NCBI GenBank assembly: GCA_032718475.1
Contig: JAUCBJ010006784.1
Span: 1-45,241, forward strand
Direction: 5' to 3'
DNA: 45,241 nucleotides
Origin: Nemertoderma westbladi
Taxonomy: Eukaryota > Xenacoelomorpha > Nemertodermatida > Nemertodermatidae
Below are positions 33,148-44,520 of the stretch, piece by piece. Each line of letters begins with the position of its first letter. The first letter of the stretch is position 1. The position numbers and the translations under genes were made by a program. A model generated the notes under the pieces. The model searched no databases, had not been told where the DNA came from, and worked only from the letters and a program-made list of their open reading frames with translations.

Positions 33148-34905
33148 AAATCTACCCTAATGGCAGATTACTATGTAGGTGTGTTGTCCACCCCCCAGGA
33201 TAAATTAGGAGCACAAGGTATAAGGTCGGTAAAAATGGTGGCTATAAAGAACTTCGCTACTACTCAGGCAGACCTTTATAATTGGGACGAGGATGAGAGC
33301 ATTCAACATCTTAAGATACCTCGATTCCAGACAGATTATCCTGGAGTGCAAATACTCATCGGCCAAAACGCGCATGAGGCGCTCGAGACATTGGAGAAAC
33401 GGCCTGCTCAACCGCAGCCACTGCAAACCTATGCGGTAAGAACTAGAGTAGGTTGGTACTTTACTGGCCCTTCCCGCAGGACTCTCGAAGAGAGAATGCC
33501 ACAAGAACGAATATACCAAGTAAACGATTGGGAAGTGGAGAGCAGTGAGGTGGACGAACTAACTGAGGGAACACCATACTCCTCAGATAATGACGACATC
33601 TACCAACTCTTCGATGAAGAGAACACAATCGACCTACTTACAGAAAACCAAACTTGGAAAAATCAGGTGAACCTATGTCAACTGATTCGCCCATCGGAAC
33701 CCATCGCTTACAATGACGAACTAAACGATGAGATAGAGCGCTACAACGCTAGAACTCGGGACGAACTAGCCGTACGATTCTTTACTCAAGAACTGGTAGA
33801 GCCCAATTCATATGATAAGGCCCTATCAATAGAAGAAGAAAGAGCCAAGCAAATCCAGGAAACAACTACACGTTTTTTAAAGGACCAAGGTAGATATGAA
33901 ATCGGCCTACCATTTCGAAAACGAGAACCTAGATTTTTAAATAACAGACCCTTGGCAGAGAAAAGAATCGCTCAATTACATCGACGCCTTACGGCTAATG
34001 CTTCAGCTAAAAAAATGTACCAAACTCAGCTGAAGAAATTTATAACAAAGGGATACGCGGAGCGAGTACCGGAAGGAACACCAGTGACTGAGAGAACGTA
34101 TTACTTAACACATCATTACGTTCCCAAACCCGGTAAACCCCACGAAGTACGAGTCGTATTCGATGGCTCCGCCCTATATATGGGCCAATCCCTCAATTCC
34201 GAGTTGTTACCAGGACCCAACTTACTCCAATCTTTGTTGGGAATACTTTTAAGATTAAGACAATATTCCATCGCGTTCGCCTCCGATATAGAAGGAATGT
34301 TCTTACAAGTCAAGGCGCTGGATAGAGATAGAGACAGCCTGAGATTTCTGTGGTGGCCTGAAGGAGACCTCAATCAGAAACCGGTAGAGTACTGGATGAC
34401 CATCCAGGCTTTTGGAATCATATCAAGCCCTTCCAACGCCTGCTCCGTGGTGCGAACCACTGCGAATGACAACCGAGACTCCTTCTCAAAAGAGGTGATA
34501 GACAACATCAAACGGAATATATACATGGACGACAATTTAAGGTCCCTTCCATCAGTAGAAGAAGCCATAGATGTCGCGAAAGGAACGGTAGAGTGTTTGA
34601 AAAGAGGTGGATTTCGACTGACGAAATTCACCAGCAACTCCCGTGAGTTTCTGGAAGCGATACCGGTAGAAGACCGAGGAGCGAAAGACCTAGACTTAAT
34701 AAAGGACGATCTTCCTGAAACCAAGACGCTTGGCTTGAAGTGGGACACTGAAAGAGACATCCTGTTTTTTCAGTTAAAACAGCGAGATAATCCAGTTCGG
34801 ACCAAACGGATTTGTTTAAGTATCCTGAGCACTTATTTCGACCCATTGGGATTTATTAGCCCAGTTATATTGATTGCTCGGAGTTTAGTAACAAATGTGG
34901 CTTGA
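33148..34905 (+). pseudogene. Outer pol: protease end and reverse transcriptase
   Basis: The same frame continues. The protease-linked region has LIGQNAHEALETLEK and VRTRVGWYFTGP, typical of BEL/Pao. RT follows: VRVVFDGSA, motif A FASDIEGMF with the aspartate at 34285, and motif C YMDD at 34522-34533. The frame closes at 34905 because of a net +1 base near 34891-34895; the next part continues in the neighbouring frame. The inner copy lacks nearly all of this part, from about 33601 on. Confidence 0.85.
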
Positions 34906-35779
34906 AAACCACTCATGGGACGATCCGCTTAAGGGAGAACTGTTAAAGAAATGGATGAAATGGGAAGATTCTCTACCTGCCATCGAGAACTTTATAATTT
35001 CCCGTGCATATTTTGGTCATGTTCTTCCTACGTATTCCTATCAACTCCATGTGTTTGGAGACGCCAGCGACATGGGAATAGGTATAGTAGCATATCTGCG
35101 AGTCGAAACTCCGGATGGAATCAAAGTCGCCTTGGTTACCTCTAAGGCATTGATTAACAACAAGTTAAAGGTTCCTCGAGCGGAGTTAAAGGCGGCTTTA
35201 TACGCTACAGCCATCGGCCGGAACGTAACAGAACAAATCGACTATCCACTGGAGAAAACGGTTTATTGGACCGACGCTTTACTCGTGTTGGAGTATCTAA
35301 CCAATGAAGTCTGTCAGTTCAGCGTTTTTGTTACTAACAGAGTAGCTATTATTCTTAGTCGCACAAAGATAGATCAATGGAGACATTGCCCTGGTACGAT
35401 TAATCCAGCCGATATCGCCTCCCGGGGAGCAACTCCACAGGAACTGATAGATACTCCAGACTGGTTGGGTGGACCCGACTTCCTGAGCAAGGAAGAGGAT
35501 GAATGGCCTCCTCACCTAACTACGGCGGAGATTAGACAAGCCAAGGGAGCGGAGACAGTCAAACCTAAAACCCGGGCGAGTAAATCGAAGTTATTTAAAC
35601 CGACTATCGATCTATCTGTATTACATACTTCCGGGAATGATGCTTCGGATCCACAATCCCTCAACACAAATAAGTCTGTTGTGGAAATTAGAGATAGAGA
35701 CTGGAAATCTGGAATACCAGACATCTCGCAAGGAATCTCACCCCTGCTGCAGAGAGCAATGCATCACTACAGTTCCTGA
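34895..35779 (+). pseudogene. Outer pol: RNase H region
   Basis: The reading resumes in the +1 frame with WLENHSWDDPLKGEL. RNase H-like acidic residues appear in order: VFGDASDMGIG (D at 35060), PRAELKAAL (E near 35182) and YWTDALL (D near 35273). The segment DQWRHCPGTINPADIASRG (about 35372-35430) is where the inner copy rejoins. The frame ends at TGA 35777-35779 after another frame disruption. Confidence 0.8.
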
Positions 35780-37315
35780 ATTGGCTCTGTAAAGCCGTCA
35801 CGTATTTAAGGAGATGTTTTCATCATCACTACTCCAGGACGAAGACCATTAGTGATACCGCTCCATTGACATCTGCGCAAGTTCATGTTATTAAAATTTT
35901 ACCCAAATATAAAACATCCGACCGGTTTCTAAAGGAGAAAATTAGTTACCAGGAGCATGAAGAAACCAATAAGCAGATACTGAGACTCCTGCAATGCTAT
36001 GAGGATTCCGATAAGTATTTCCTATTGTTGAGAAATCCGCAGATGCGCTTAAGGGATCGATTCTCTAGCACAGTGATAGATGGGTTAATACGTGTTGGAT
36101 GTTCACAGTAAACTTTATCATGCTGGTAGAGAACGAGTTCTTAGCGAAATTCGAACTCGCTATTATTTTGATAAACCCCGTAGAGCTCTGAACCAAGTTC
36201 TTAGGAATTGCATACCCTGTAGGAAAGCATTCAGTAGGCCTTTAACACAGCGAGAGGCAGAATTACCTAGGGAACGAGTAAGCTTCTATGAACCACCTTT
36301 TACTAATACTGGTGTAGATTTATTTGGCCCTATTGAAGTATATCGTGCTAGGACTATAGTCAAGAGATGGTGTGTCATCTTCGTATGCATGACTTGTAGA
36401 GCCATCCATCTCGATATGGTGAACGATCTATCTACCAACAGCTTCGTCTTAAGTTTACGACGACAGATCGCTCGCTTCGGGACGAGTAATACCATGAGAT
36501 CGGATAAGGGAACGAACTTCATTGGTGCCAACAACGAAATACAGGCTTACGTGAAGGACTGGAACCAAAGACAGGTGGACGACCAGCTAAGGATAACAGC
36601 GTCTAGCTGGACCTTCAATGCCGCCGACGCCCCTTGGTGGGGAGGAAGTTGGGAGAGATTAATTCGAAGTGTCAAAACCGCATTTCACTTTATAGTGCCA
36701 TGCTGCGCGTATCTCACCGACGAACTTTTGCGGACGTTAATGGAGGAAATAGCTGCCTATCTCAACGAGAGACCGCTTATGCCAGTCTCATTGAGTCCCG
36801 ATTCCCTGGAAGCGCTAACACCCGCGCACTTCCTACTGAAGAAACCTGTAGCCATGCTCCCACGATCGGAGATTGCCGACGGAGACGAATACTGCCGTCG
36901 AACTTGGCAACTTATGCAGTTGCTATCCCATCGTTTCGCTGACCATTTCGAGAAACATTATCTGCCCACGCTACAACTTCGAACTAAGTGGTTTGCGCAG
37001 CAAGAAAACGTCAGCGCCGGAGATATGGTGCTTATTGTAGATCCAGACCTCCCACGTAAATGGTGGCAGACAGGTCGTATCATCGAGACTCACATCTCGG
37101 ATGATGGTTTAGTACGCTCGGTAGAACTCGTCGTCATGCGGCGTAACTTCAAGAAGCCAGGCATAATCTTTGAGACGCAACAACTCAATCGCCCAGTTGG
37201 TCGTCTATGTTTACTGGAAAGAGACAGAGAACTCTCTGGAAACTATGGAAGGCAAGACACTCTTCCCACGACCACCTCCCTAATTCCTCAAACATCTAGG
37301 GACTCCCCAACGTGA
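35780..37315 (+). pseudogene. Outer pol: integrase
   Basis: Two overlapping open stretches (about 35766-36111 and 36092-37315) are separated by a small deletion plus frame change near 36100. The zinc-binding HHCC region has H-x4-H in HSKLYH and CIPC near 36210. Catalytic acidic residues are visible: VDLFGP (D at 36317), RSDKGTNF (D near 36503) and GGSWERL (E near 36652). A C-terminal WWQTGRI segment and a Ser/Thr-rich end follow. The inner copy has lost 35555-37186 and keeps only the last 43 codons. Confidence 0.85.
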
Positions 37316-38939
37316 TACGTCTGGAGTGGGTGTATGACTATATTATTTTATCTATTTTATTATATTTTTATATGCGAACTTTATTATGTACTTTATTATA
37401 ATCGTTTTTATTCAATTTTATTTAGTAGAATGTTATTTTAGTGATTATTTAGTAGATTAGTGCAATATATTAGTGTTTATTATGTACGTAATTACTTATA
37501 ATATATATTTAGTGCGACGGCGAGAAATAATTTTTTCTCTTTCCTTACTGTCCGTATCATATTATAAATACGTGACTACAGTAAGATGAAATGTCCGTAC
37601 TTCTTAAAGTACAATAAAGCCACTACTATATTCAAGTATTATTGGTAGGCAGAGTATTAGGAATGCAAAATTCAGATCTTCGTGTCTCGGCTAAACCAAG
37701 CTCTGGGTAGACCTTGGAAACGACTTGCCTCTTCACACTGACATTGCTTCGTGCGATATTGCTCTTCTACCTTATATTAAATAATACATATAGTAGCGTG
37801 ATGTCCATATAACAGTAGCGTAAAACGCAAATAAATCTGTTAAACCTTTTGACCATCTGTAATTCTAGTTGATTAAGATATCGCGGCACCCACCGATATA
37901 CTTGAAAGACAAATTCTAGAATCAGTGGTTAACGTCCCCAGACAAGTTCTGGAATAAATCGGTGCCCATCTTAAATATTAATTTAATATTTAGTAAAATC
38001 TGTAAAATTCAGATCCTTTAAATTTCTAGTCAATTAAGATATCGCAGCACTTACCGATACTCTTAAAGGACAATTGTCATAGAATTAAGGATCCTATGCC
38101 CCCAGACCTGCTCTGGAATCAAATTGTGTCAATTTTAACATCAAATAATAAAATTCACGGGAATAAATTTAAATTCATATTTTAAATGAATTTCATAAAT
38201 TGTCATTTTGTGCAATTTATAACATTCCCAAAATTCCATTAATTAATAGATCATGGGAGCGGAGATTAAACCTATTGAGTGTATTAGAGTGCGAGAATCT
38301 CCAACATATAGTCAATAGCCGATAAAATTAATAAAATCATGCATAAAGAGGATATTGACAATTAAAGAATTACTATTAAATAGCATCCCAGATCTGCTAG
38401 CGGTAGAATTACCCTAATTCTACCGCTAGCATTCCATAATGTCACCATAGCAACACCCACGCTAGAATTAGAAGCAAGTTAAAAGAACAATAGAAAGCTT
38501 GTCCCATTGCATAGCATAGAGAGTACATGGCACACTGTTAGTATCCAAGGATACACAGTAATAACGTGACATTCTGGAAGGCACTGACTAACGGACAAAT
38601 GGCCTGTATGTGTACAATTGGTGACAGTTGTGTGGAATTTGTGAGTTTATAGGTGAATGTTACTGCTAAGGTATGTTTACAGTAGCTAGTCGCAATTGTA
38701 AAAGTAGCCCAACTCTCCTATAGAAAGAACCTAAGTGGATCTAAGCCTTTGGGACGGACAGTGGAGTGACTTGTGCCGGTTATCGTTGTCGTGCTGTTGC
38801 TACATGTTGGCGTAAACACCGCGACGACGGTACATCGGCGCTGAGAATCCCACTGTCCGGGGGCAAAGAGAGGTAGGCAGCGACGTCCGCTCGCCTAAAC
38901 ATAAACTCATTTCGATATTAATAAACTCAGATAGCAGAT
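37316..38939 (+). other. Outer element 3' non-coding region before ORF2
   Basis: Colinear with 24205-25838, including the two diverged 160-bp units. A perfect 15-bp inverted repeat with a 5-base loop lies at 38396-38430. ATAGCAGAT precedes the ORF2 ATG, again with a CAG two bases upstream of the start. Confidence 0.65.
38396..38430 (+). repeat. Perfect hairpin, 15-bp arms
   Basis: GCTAGCGGTAGAATT, loop ACCCT, AATTCTACCGCTAGC. In the inner copy the right arm and loop are kept, but the left arm reads TGTATGCATGAGAATT, so the stem is mostly lost there. Confidence 0.85.
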
Positions 38940-40246
38940 ATGACGGAGTTGATAGAAGATGATCTTGGTATCAGGGAGCGATATACTCTACCTTTACAAG
39001 CATTTGTGGATAGCTTGATACGCGGTGAAACCGATCCAACCATTACGGAGGACGATGGTCGTTATATCGAACCGCCGATGTCCCAAGAGCAACTTACGCG
39101 TGAATTGGACTATCGAAAATTCACCGCTCGCTATACGCATCGTAATAGTACGTATATGGACTTCCTAACTACCGGCCATCCTATCGATTACATGATACGG
39201 AAGATGTAGACACCGAAAGGGAAATGGTTCTATTTAAATATCATACCCAGCGGAGTCGTAACGATAAACCGAGAATAGATCACGAAAATTCTATTCGTAA
39301 CAGACTGGGAAGACGAACCAATATGCCTAGAATCGGAGGAGATTCAGCCTATCGCGCCCGGAACAGCGACAACGATTACATCCTAGAATGGTATCAAGGT
39401 CCACAGTGTCTCACTGCGTACAATTATCACCATGCCAACTATGTTTCTCGGCAACGTTGTCGGTTATGCGCATCGAGAGACCATGTTACGCCCATGGACA
39501 CAAACGTCCGCTGTTCCTATTTCCACGAACAACCGGTGATGGAAATTTATTGCGCGTATTGCAGACTCAATAACTTGCACATTTTTGCGGTTTGCCCTCA
39601 ATTTATGACTCAATGTCACCATTGTCAACTAAAGGGACACGCTAGTTTCGATTGCCCTTTTAATCACGATTTGGAAAGCGTAGATGAAATGATCACACTA
39701 CGTTACATCAGAGCTTGGGAAGCGAACGCTGATTTACATTGTGATTCGCGCCATCGCCATTATCCTGGACGCGCTTATGAAGGAGTTTATGCGTTCCATC
39801 CTTATCTATTCGCTTCTGTCGAACAGAAATCACGCATATCGAGTTACGAGCTACTGAAGCGCGTCGGAGAATGTATATCGACGGCCTTACGAATACCGAG
39901 CCCGCGAACGCGAGTTGGAAAGAACCATTAAACCCCGGAGGTTTCTAACTGCCTATGGTCCACCCACGGCTCTCGTTCAGACCACTCGTAAAGGACCCGT
40001 AAGAGCGGCTGTCTTAAAACGCGCTCTCAAAGCCGTTAGACCCGCTCCCCCAATGTTGATGTCAATCAACCCGGCACTTCGACTGGCGGATACACCGACC
40101 ATAATCCTACACCCTCTGATGCAATCATATTGCACCCTTCACCCAGGAGTTATAGCCCTCCTTGTAAAGTGGCTCGCCCCAAAGAGAAAAGGACTCTGGC
40201 TAGCTTTAAAAAACTGCGTAAACGCCGTCCGCGCAAGAAAGACTAA
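38940..40246 (+). pseudogene. ORF2 of the outer BEL element: acidic N-terminus, CCHC knuckles, basic tail
   Basis: This lies between pol and the right LTR, the place of env in some BEL elements. The first 89 codons (38940-39209) are acidic. After a one-base loss near 39187 the reading continues in the frame of 39224-39931, which is Arg-rich and then Cys/His-rich: CRLC near 39458, CAYCRLNNLHIFAVC near 39551 (C-x2-C-x5-H-x4-C) and CHHCQLKGHASFDC near 39614 (C-x2-C-x4-H-x4-C, a retroviral-type knuckle). Two more frame changes (about 39880 and 40040) lead to a basic end, PPCKVARPKEKRTL and KKLRKRRPRKKD, stopping at 40244-40246. No signal peptide or membrane segment is seen, so it is not an envelope protein. 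A nucleic-acid-binding role is inferred only from the motifs. Confidence 0.7.
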
Positions 40247-40315
40247 CTGTTTAGAGTATTTACATATATTAGAAACTGTGATTTTGTATATTTATAAACT
40301 TGAATCCCATTTTCT

Positions 40316-40323
40316 GGGAGCGG
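40316..40323 (+). promoter_or_regulatory. Polypurine tract of the outer element
   Basis: GGGAGCGG abuts the TG of the right LTR, identical to the inner element's tract. Confidence 0.7.
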
Positions 40324-41507
40324 TGTAAAAGCTTTTGCGGATATACTCAGTCCCCCTCGCCCGCAAGGTACCGTTATAGGTGTTTTAACGGACATAAAAG
40401 TCATTCTTCGATATGTGTGCTTTGGTGGACATGGTAAGGCAAAAAACCCGCAATGCGTAAAATACCCTGGCACAGCTTAGCCTTGATGATTCAGATTACG
40501 ACATCTAACAGCTGGTTGCTGACATGGAAACGGCCATTGGACACATGGTTCTTTGTTTAGCGTAACAGCCAATCAGAGCGATTTTTTCTGTCGATGTGGA
40601 GCTTTTTGGCAGATCATGCTAGGAGTGTTCAGTCTTACTGTTTTTTCTTGATACTTTGTGTTGTTTCTATCTAGGCCAGGAACACCGGCTCTAGAGTCAA
40701 TTCGTTTTCAGACTTTTAGAAGAAACATTAGTAGGCTTAAGATTATAGAGCGTATAACTGTTATCGGTCCATATTAGTTCAATTCATAACATATCATATC
40801 TTAACCTACCGTCTTAATGCTTTTTACTGTTGTCATATTTTGTATCAGTTGGTTGAATATTATTTGGAGAACATTTATAAAGAACCCAAATTTCACAATT
40901 TTCTTGATAAACTACAGGTTAGAGAGACGGGTTATATATAGCGATTGCGACTTATATTATTGTGGTTTGTAGTGAATTTAATGCTATTTGATAAGCACTA
41001 CATGAGTCAGTTACTGTTCTCTTTATATATGATAAAATTCATTGACAGTCGGCAAATTAGTGAGCAGTATTGTGTGTTACCGGTAGTGTGCATGATTGTG
41101 ACTGATAACTAAGCATTTCCTAAAGAATGCGCCTCATACGTGAATCATAAGCCTTACCGACTTACCGTTGTGATTAGTATAGGTCATATCTCTGTTTATC
41201 TAGATAGAGCGCCACGTCCTAAAGGAACTGTTAATATTTCCCGAAAGTGAATAATATTAGTCAGAAATTATTTATTAACGATCAATCGAATAATACAGTA
41301 AGCTTACACTGCAATAATAATCTAAGCCCTCAGAATCCAGTCTCCCGGGTATATCCAGCGGGTGAATGGACGCGCACTAGGCTGGCTTCTGCTAATGTTG
41401 TGTTTATTGGTATTAAATATTTGTCAACTTCTAAAGTCTATTTATCAACCAAAAGACATATAAATTTTGGCAGGTTAAACTGCTAAAGGTCTTTAAAAGC
41501 GCGTACA
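40324..41507 (+). repeat. Outer element right LTR, complete
   Basis: It starts TGTAAAAGC and ends GCGCGTACA, 1184 bp. Its last 519 bp match the truncated left LTR with two differences. It is diverged from the inner LTRs and lacks their GATTCGATCC run. The sequence to its right is LINE, with GCACA expected to be the surviving target-site copy; no left counterpart remains. Confidence 0.9.
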
Positions 41508-41800
41508 GCACAGATCATCAGCGTATATAATATGGTTAATTCTGATTGATCCAATTAGACATCCAGTTCCACTGGCATTTAACTGTGTGCTAAGATCGTT
41601 TATGTATACGTTATAGAAGAGGGGGCTTAAGACCCCGCCCTGTCTAGTGCCATTAGTAACTTGGAATGGTAACGAGATAATACCATCCCAACATACACGA
41701 AGTAACTGATTGCGATACCAAAAACGAATTAACAACCGTACTATATAAATTGGAATGCCACGATTCAATAATTTATTAAATTATTATTTAATTAATAAAA
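41508..41800 (-). mobile_element. LINE reverse transcriptase fragment, right part of the broken element
   Basis: The minus strand encodes NGTRQGGVLSPLFYNVYIND and, at the very edge of the LTR, IIYADDLC, which are core RT motifs of non-LTR elements. The reading stops at the LTR junction. The downstream half is at 14330-14827. A stretch of roughly 80-100 codons that normally separates these regions is in neither piece. Confidence 0.85.
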
Positions 41801-42639
41801 TTCTATCGTTAATTCTATCCATCTGCGATAAATCAGCAGTTACTCTCACAGTTTCGAGACTTTGCAAAGTTATAAAGGTCGTTAGTCTCCGTTTAGGAAA
41901 ATTATTTTAAGACAAAACAGGACGAGCGCAACGAGGCTAATCAAGGAGAAGAGTATTGTAAAACTAAAAATGTCATACTTAACTTAAATAGCCCTCGTTA
42001 GAAGGTTTACAAATGACAGTTAAAGTGTGTAAGGGCAAACTGAAGTGGATCTCTGTTTTTACAACTAGTTTATCACAAACTGATAGCATCGCCTTCACTC
42101 ATATATATTTTGGGAAAGACAGTTTTTGTATATCTAATAGAGATTAGTATAATGTACTTTCTAATATAGGCTCTCGTGCTGCGTGAAGGCCCCACGAACG
42201 TGTATTGATTTACTGTTGTACCTTTTGATTTTGTTATATTTGATTACGTATTGTTAACTATATGGAGATTCTACTATATTAATACCGCTGTTGCCGTTAT
42301 CCCAACACCAGGGGGGAAAAACGCCGATGCTGGAGACGTGACTTTACAGACCACCGAGCCCCGGCCAGTCACCGGATATTGATTGTGGAGAAGGAATGTT
42401 TTCTGAGATGCAAGTTTGCGGTTGATAAAAAGCTGCATTAGTTGGATATACTCTTTAATGTAACTTCCTATAGTTGAAACCTGTTCAACATCATTGAAAC
42501 CTGATTAAGAATAATTTTGGGCTTCCCCAAATCAATATACACCAAATATTCACAATAATTATACACGATAATATAAATCCCTACGGTATATTATTTAATT
42601 ACCCACTGTTCGCTCAGATTTTAGCCTACCTAATGTTCC
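41801..42639. other. Non-coding stretch
   Basis: No gene or clear repeat is recognised. A GACGAGCGCAACGAGGC word near 41920 recalls the AACGAACGCAACGAG word near 14303 and may mark dispersed repeat remnants next to the LINE. Confidence 0.35.
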
Positions 42640-42654
42640 CCAGATTTTTCCCTT

Positions 42655-43858
42655 GGTCCTAGTCTTAGTGCCATAGTGTCGGTGTCGGTCGACCCTGTCG
42701 CGTGTCCGTTCCACCCCTCACGAACCCCGAAGGGAACGATCATCGAGAACCAGCACGGCTTGGCTAAGGGTCGGTCCAGTCGGTAGACTCTGTCGCGTAT
42801 CCGTACCGCCCCTCTCAAACCCCGAAGGGATCGGTCATCGAGAACCAGTACGGCTTAGCTAGGAGTCTGTCGTGTCGGTGGACCCGTTCGCGTGTCCGTT
42901 CCACCCCTCACGAACCCCGAAGGGTTCGATCATTGAGAACCAGAACGGCTTGGCTAGGGGTCCGTCGGTTCATCGCAGAAACCCAACCACCTAGGCTTTC
43001 CGAGTCCCTTTCAGGCTCGTAGTCGCTTCGGCAGCCGAGAAACTGCTCCGAACAGTCGGTAGGCCAGTAGAGTCTAGTCCTTTGTCTTTCGACCCCGTCG
43101 CGTGTCCGTTCCACCCCTCACGAACCCCGAAGGGAACGATCATCGAGAACCAGTACGGCTTGGCTAAGGGGTCTGTCGTCGGTTCCCGTCGCAGATCCCG
43201 GTACAAGCAGTCAGCGTTCCGAGTTCTTTTCAGTCTCGTAATAGCTGCCGTTGACCAGAGACCGCTAAGGGCAGTCCTCGTCAAACCCGTCCTGTGGCCA
43301 GCCCTTTCGCATGTCCGTCCCACCCCTCGCGAACCCCGAAGGGATCGGTCATCGAGAACCAGTACGGCTTAGCTCAGGGGGCAGTCGTTAGTCGGCCACC
43401 CGTTCGCGTGTCCGCTCCACCCCTCACGAACCCCGAAGGGTTCGATCATCGAGAACCAGAATGGCTTGGCTACTAAGGGGCTGTCGTTTCCCGTCGCAAA
43501 TCCCTGACACAAGCAGTCAGCGTTACGAGTTCTTTTCAGTCTCGTAATAACTGCTGTTGGCCAGGGACCGCTAAGGGCAGTCCTCGTCAAACCCGTCCTG
43601 TGGCCAGCCCTTTCGCATGTCCGTCCCACCCCTCACGAACCCCGAAGGGATCGGTCATCGAGAACCAGTACGGCTTAGCTCAGGGGGCAGTCGTTAGTCG
43701 GCCACCCGTTCGCGTGTCTGCTCCACCCCTCACGAACCCCGAAGGGTTCGATCATCGAGAACCAGAACGGCTTGGCTACTAAGGGGCTGTCGTTTCCCGT
43801 CGCAAATCCCTGACACAAGCAGTCAGCGTTCCGAGTTCTTTTCAGTCTCGTAATATAA
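42655..43858. repeat. GC-rich repeat array upstream of RPL12
   Basis: About eight units share CACGAACCCCGAAGGG followed by CGATCATCGAGAACCAG and CGGCTTGGCTA, at about 42715, 42815, 42908, 43118, 43330, 43424, 43635 and 43730. The last part has a higher-order period of about 306 bp (43294 versus 43600). Several units contain the hairpin CGAACCC-CGAA-GGGTTCG. The array is far more GC-rich than its surroundings and ends about 160 bases before the RPL12 start. Repetitive ORFs on both strands are by-products. Confidence 0.8.
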
Positions 43859-44022
43859 TTTTGTTACAATGTTACACTAATACAGCCGGTAGCATAAACA
43901 CAGACTGAATTCCGACTAGCGTAACTTTTCGGTCGTGTCGAATTCGGCTCATCCGACGCTAGTGATCTCTTCCACGTTTCTGACAACCGTAAATCCAAAG
44001 GTAACATATTTTGATACACAAT

Positions 44023-44520
44023 ATGCCGCCTAAATTCGATCCTAATGAGATAAAAGTCGTATGTCTGCGAGTCGTAGGCGGAGAAGTTGGAGCAACTTCC
44101 TCGCTCGCTCCCAAAATCGGTCCTCTGGGTCTGTCTCCTAAGAAAGTCGGTGACGACATAGCGAAAGCAACCACCGAATGGAAAGGTCTCCGGATAACGG
44201 TTAAACTCACAATCCAAAACCGACAGGCGCAAATATCCGTCGTACCTTCGGCATCCGCTCTCATTATAAAAGCACTGAAAGAACCTCCGAGAGATCGTAA
44301 GAAAGTCAAGAATATTTCCCACTCCGGGAATATAACAATGGATAACGTCTTGGAAGTGGCGCGTATAATGAAAGATCGATCCATGTCTAAAGATTTCACC
44401 GGCACTGTTAAGGAAATCCTCGGCACCGCGCAGAGTGTTGGGTGTAGAGTCGACGGTAAACATCCTCATGATGTTATCGACGAGATTAACGACGGGGAAT
44501 ACGATATTCCCGACGCGTAG
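44023..44520 (+). CDS. RPL12: 60S ribosomal protein L12 (uL11)
   Basis: This 165-residue protein, the usual length for animal RPL12, starts at ACAATATGCCGCC. It binds the GTPase-associated centre of the large subunit rRNA and helps anchor the stalk. Diagnostic segments include [73 protein letters not shown] and [20 protein letters not shown]. The ORF is complete and has no intron, whereas many animal RPL12 genes have several. It is therefore either an intronless gene or a retrocopy that has stayed intact. No canonical AATAAA follows within 200 bases; no poly(A) tract is visible. Confidence 0.95.
   Translation: MPPKFDPNEIKVVCLRVVGGEVGATSSLAPKIGPLGLSPKKVGDDIAKATTEWKGLRITVKLTIQNRQAQISVVPSASALIIKALKEPPRDRKKVKNISHSGNITMDNVLEVARIMKDRSMSKDFTGTVKEILGTAQSVGCRVDGKHPHDVIDEINDGEYDIPDA

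Larger units (their letters stand above)
14828..41507 (+). mobile_element. Outer BEL/Pao LTR retrotransposon (interrupted by the inner copy)
   Basis: The element consists of a truncated left LTR (14828-15346), leader (15347-16655 and 28509-29541), gag-pol (29542-37315), 3' non-coding region, ORF2 (38940-40246) and right LTR (40324-41507). Removing the inner insertion and its duplicated target leaves about 14.8 kb, or about 15.5 kb with the missing LTR part, which is large for BEL/Pao. Domain order gag, protease, RT, RNase H, integrase fits this superfamily. The coding region has at least two nonsense codons and three frame disruptions, so it is not autonomous. The two LTRs differ at two of 519 comparable bases by eye. 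Confidence 0.9.

Noticed and set aside
39458-39655. Nanos-type zinc finger in ORF2
   Set aside because: CAYCRLNN and the CP...C..C pattern recall Nanos, but the Cys/His spacing fits retroviral knuckles and not the Nanos spacing.
42630-43782. ORFs such as FGVREGWNGHATGS on the minus strand upstream of RPL12
   Set aside because: They follow the repeat unit on both strands with frequent breaks and no known domain.
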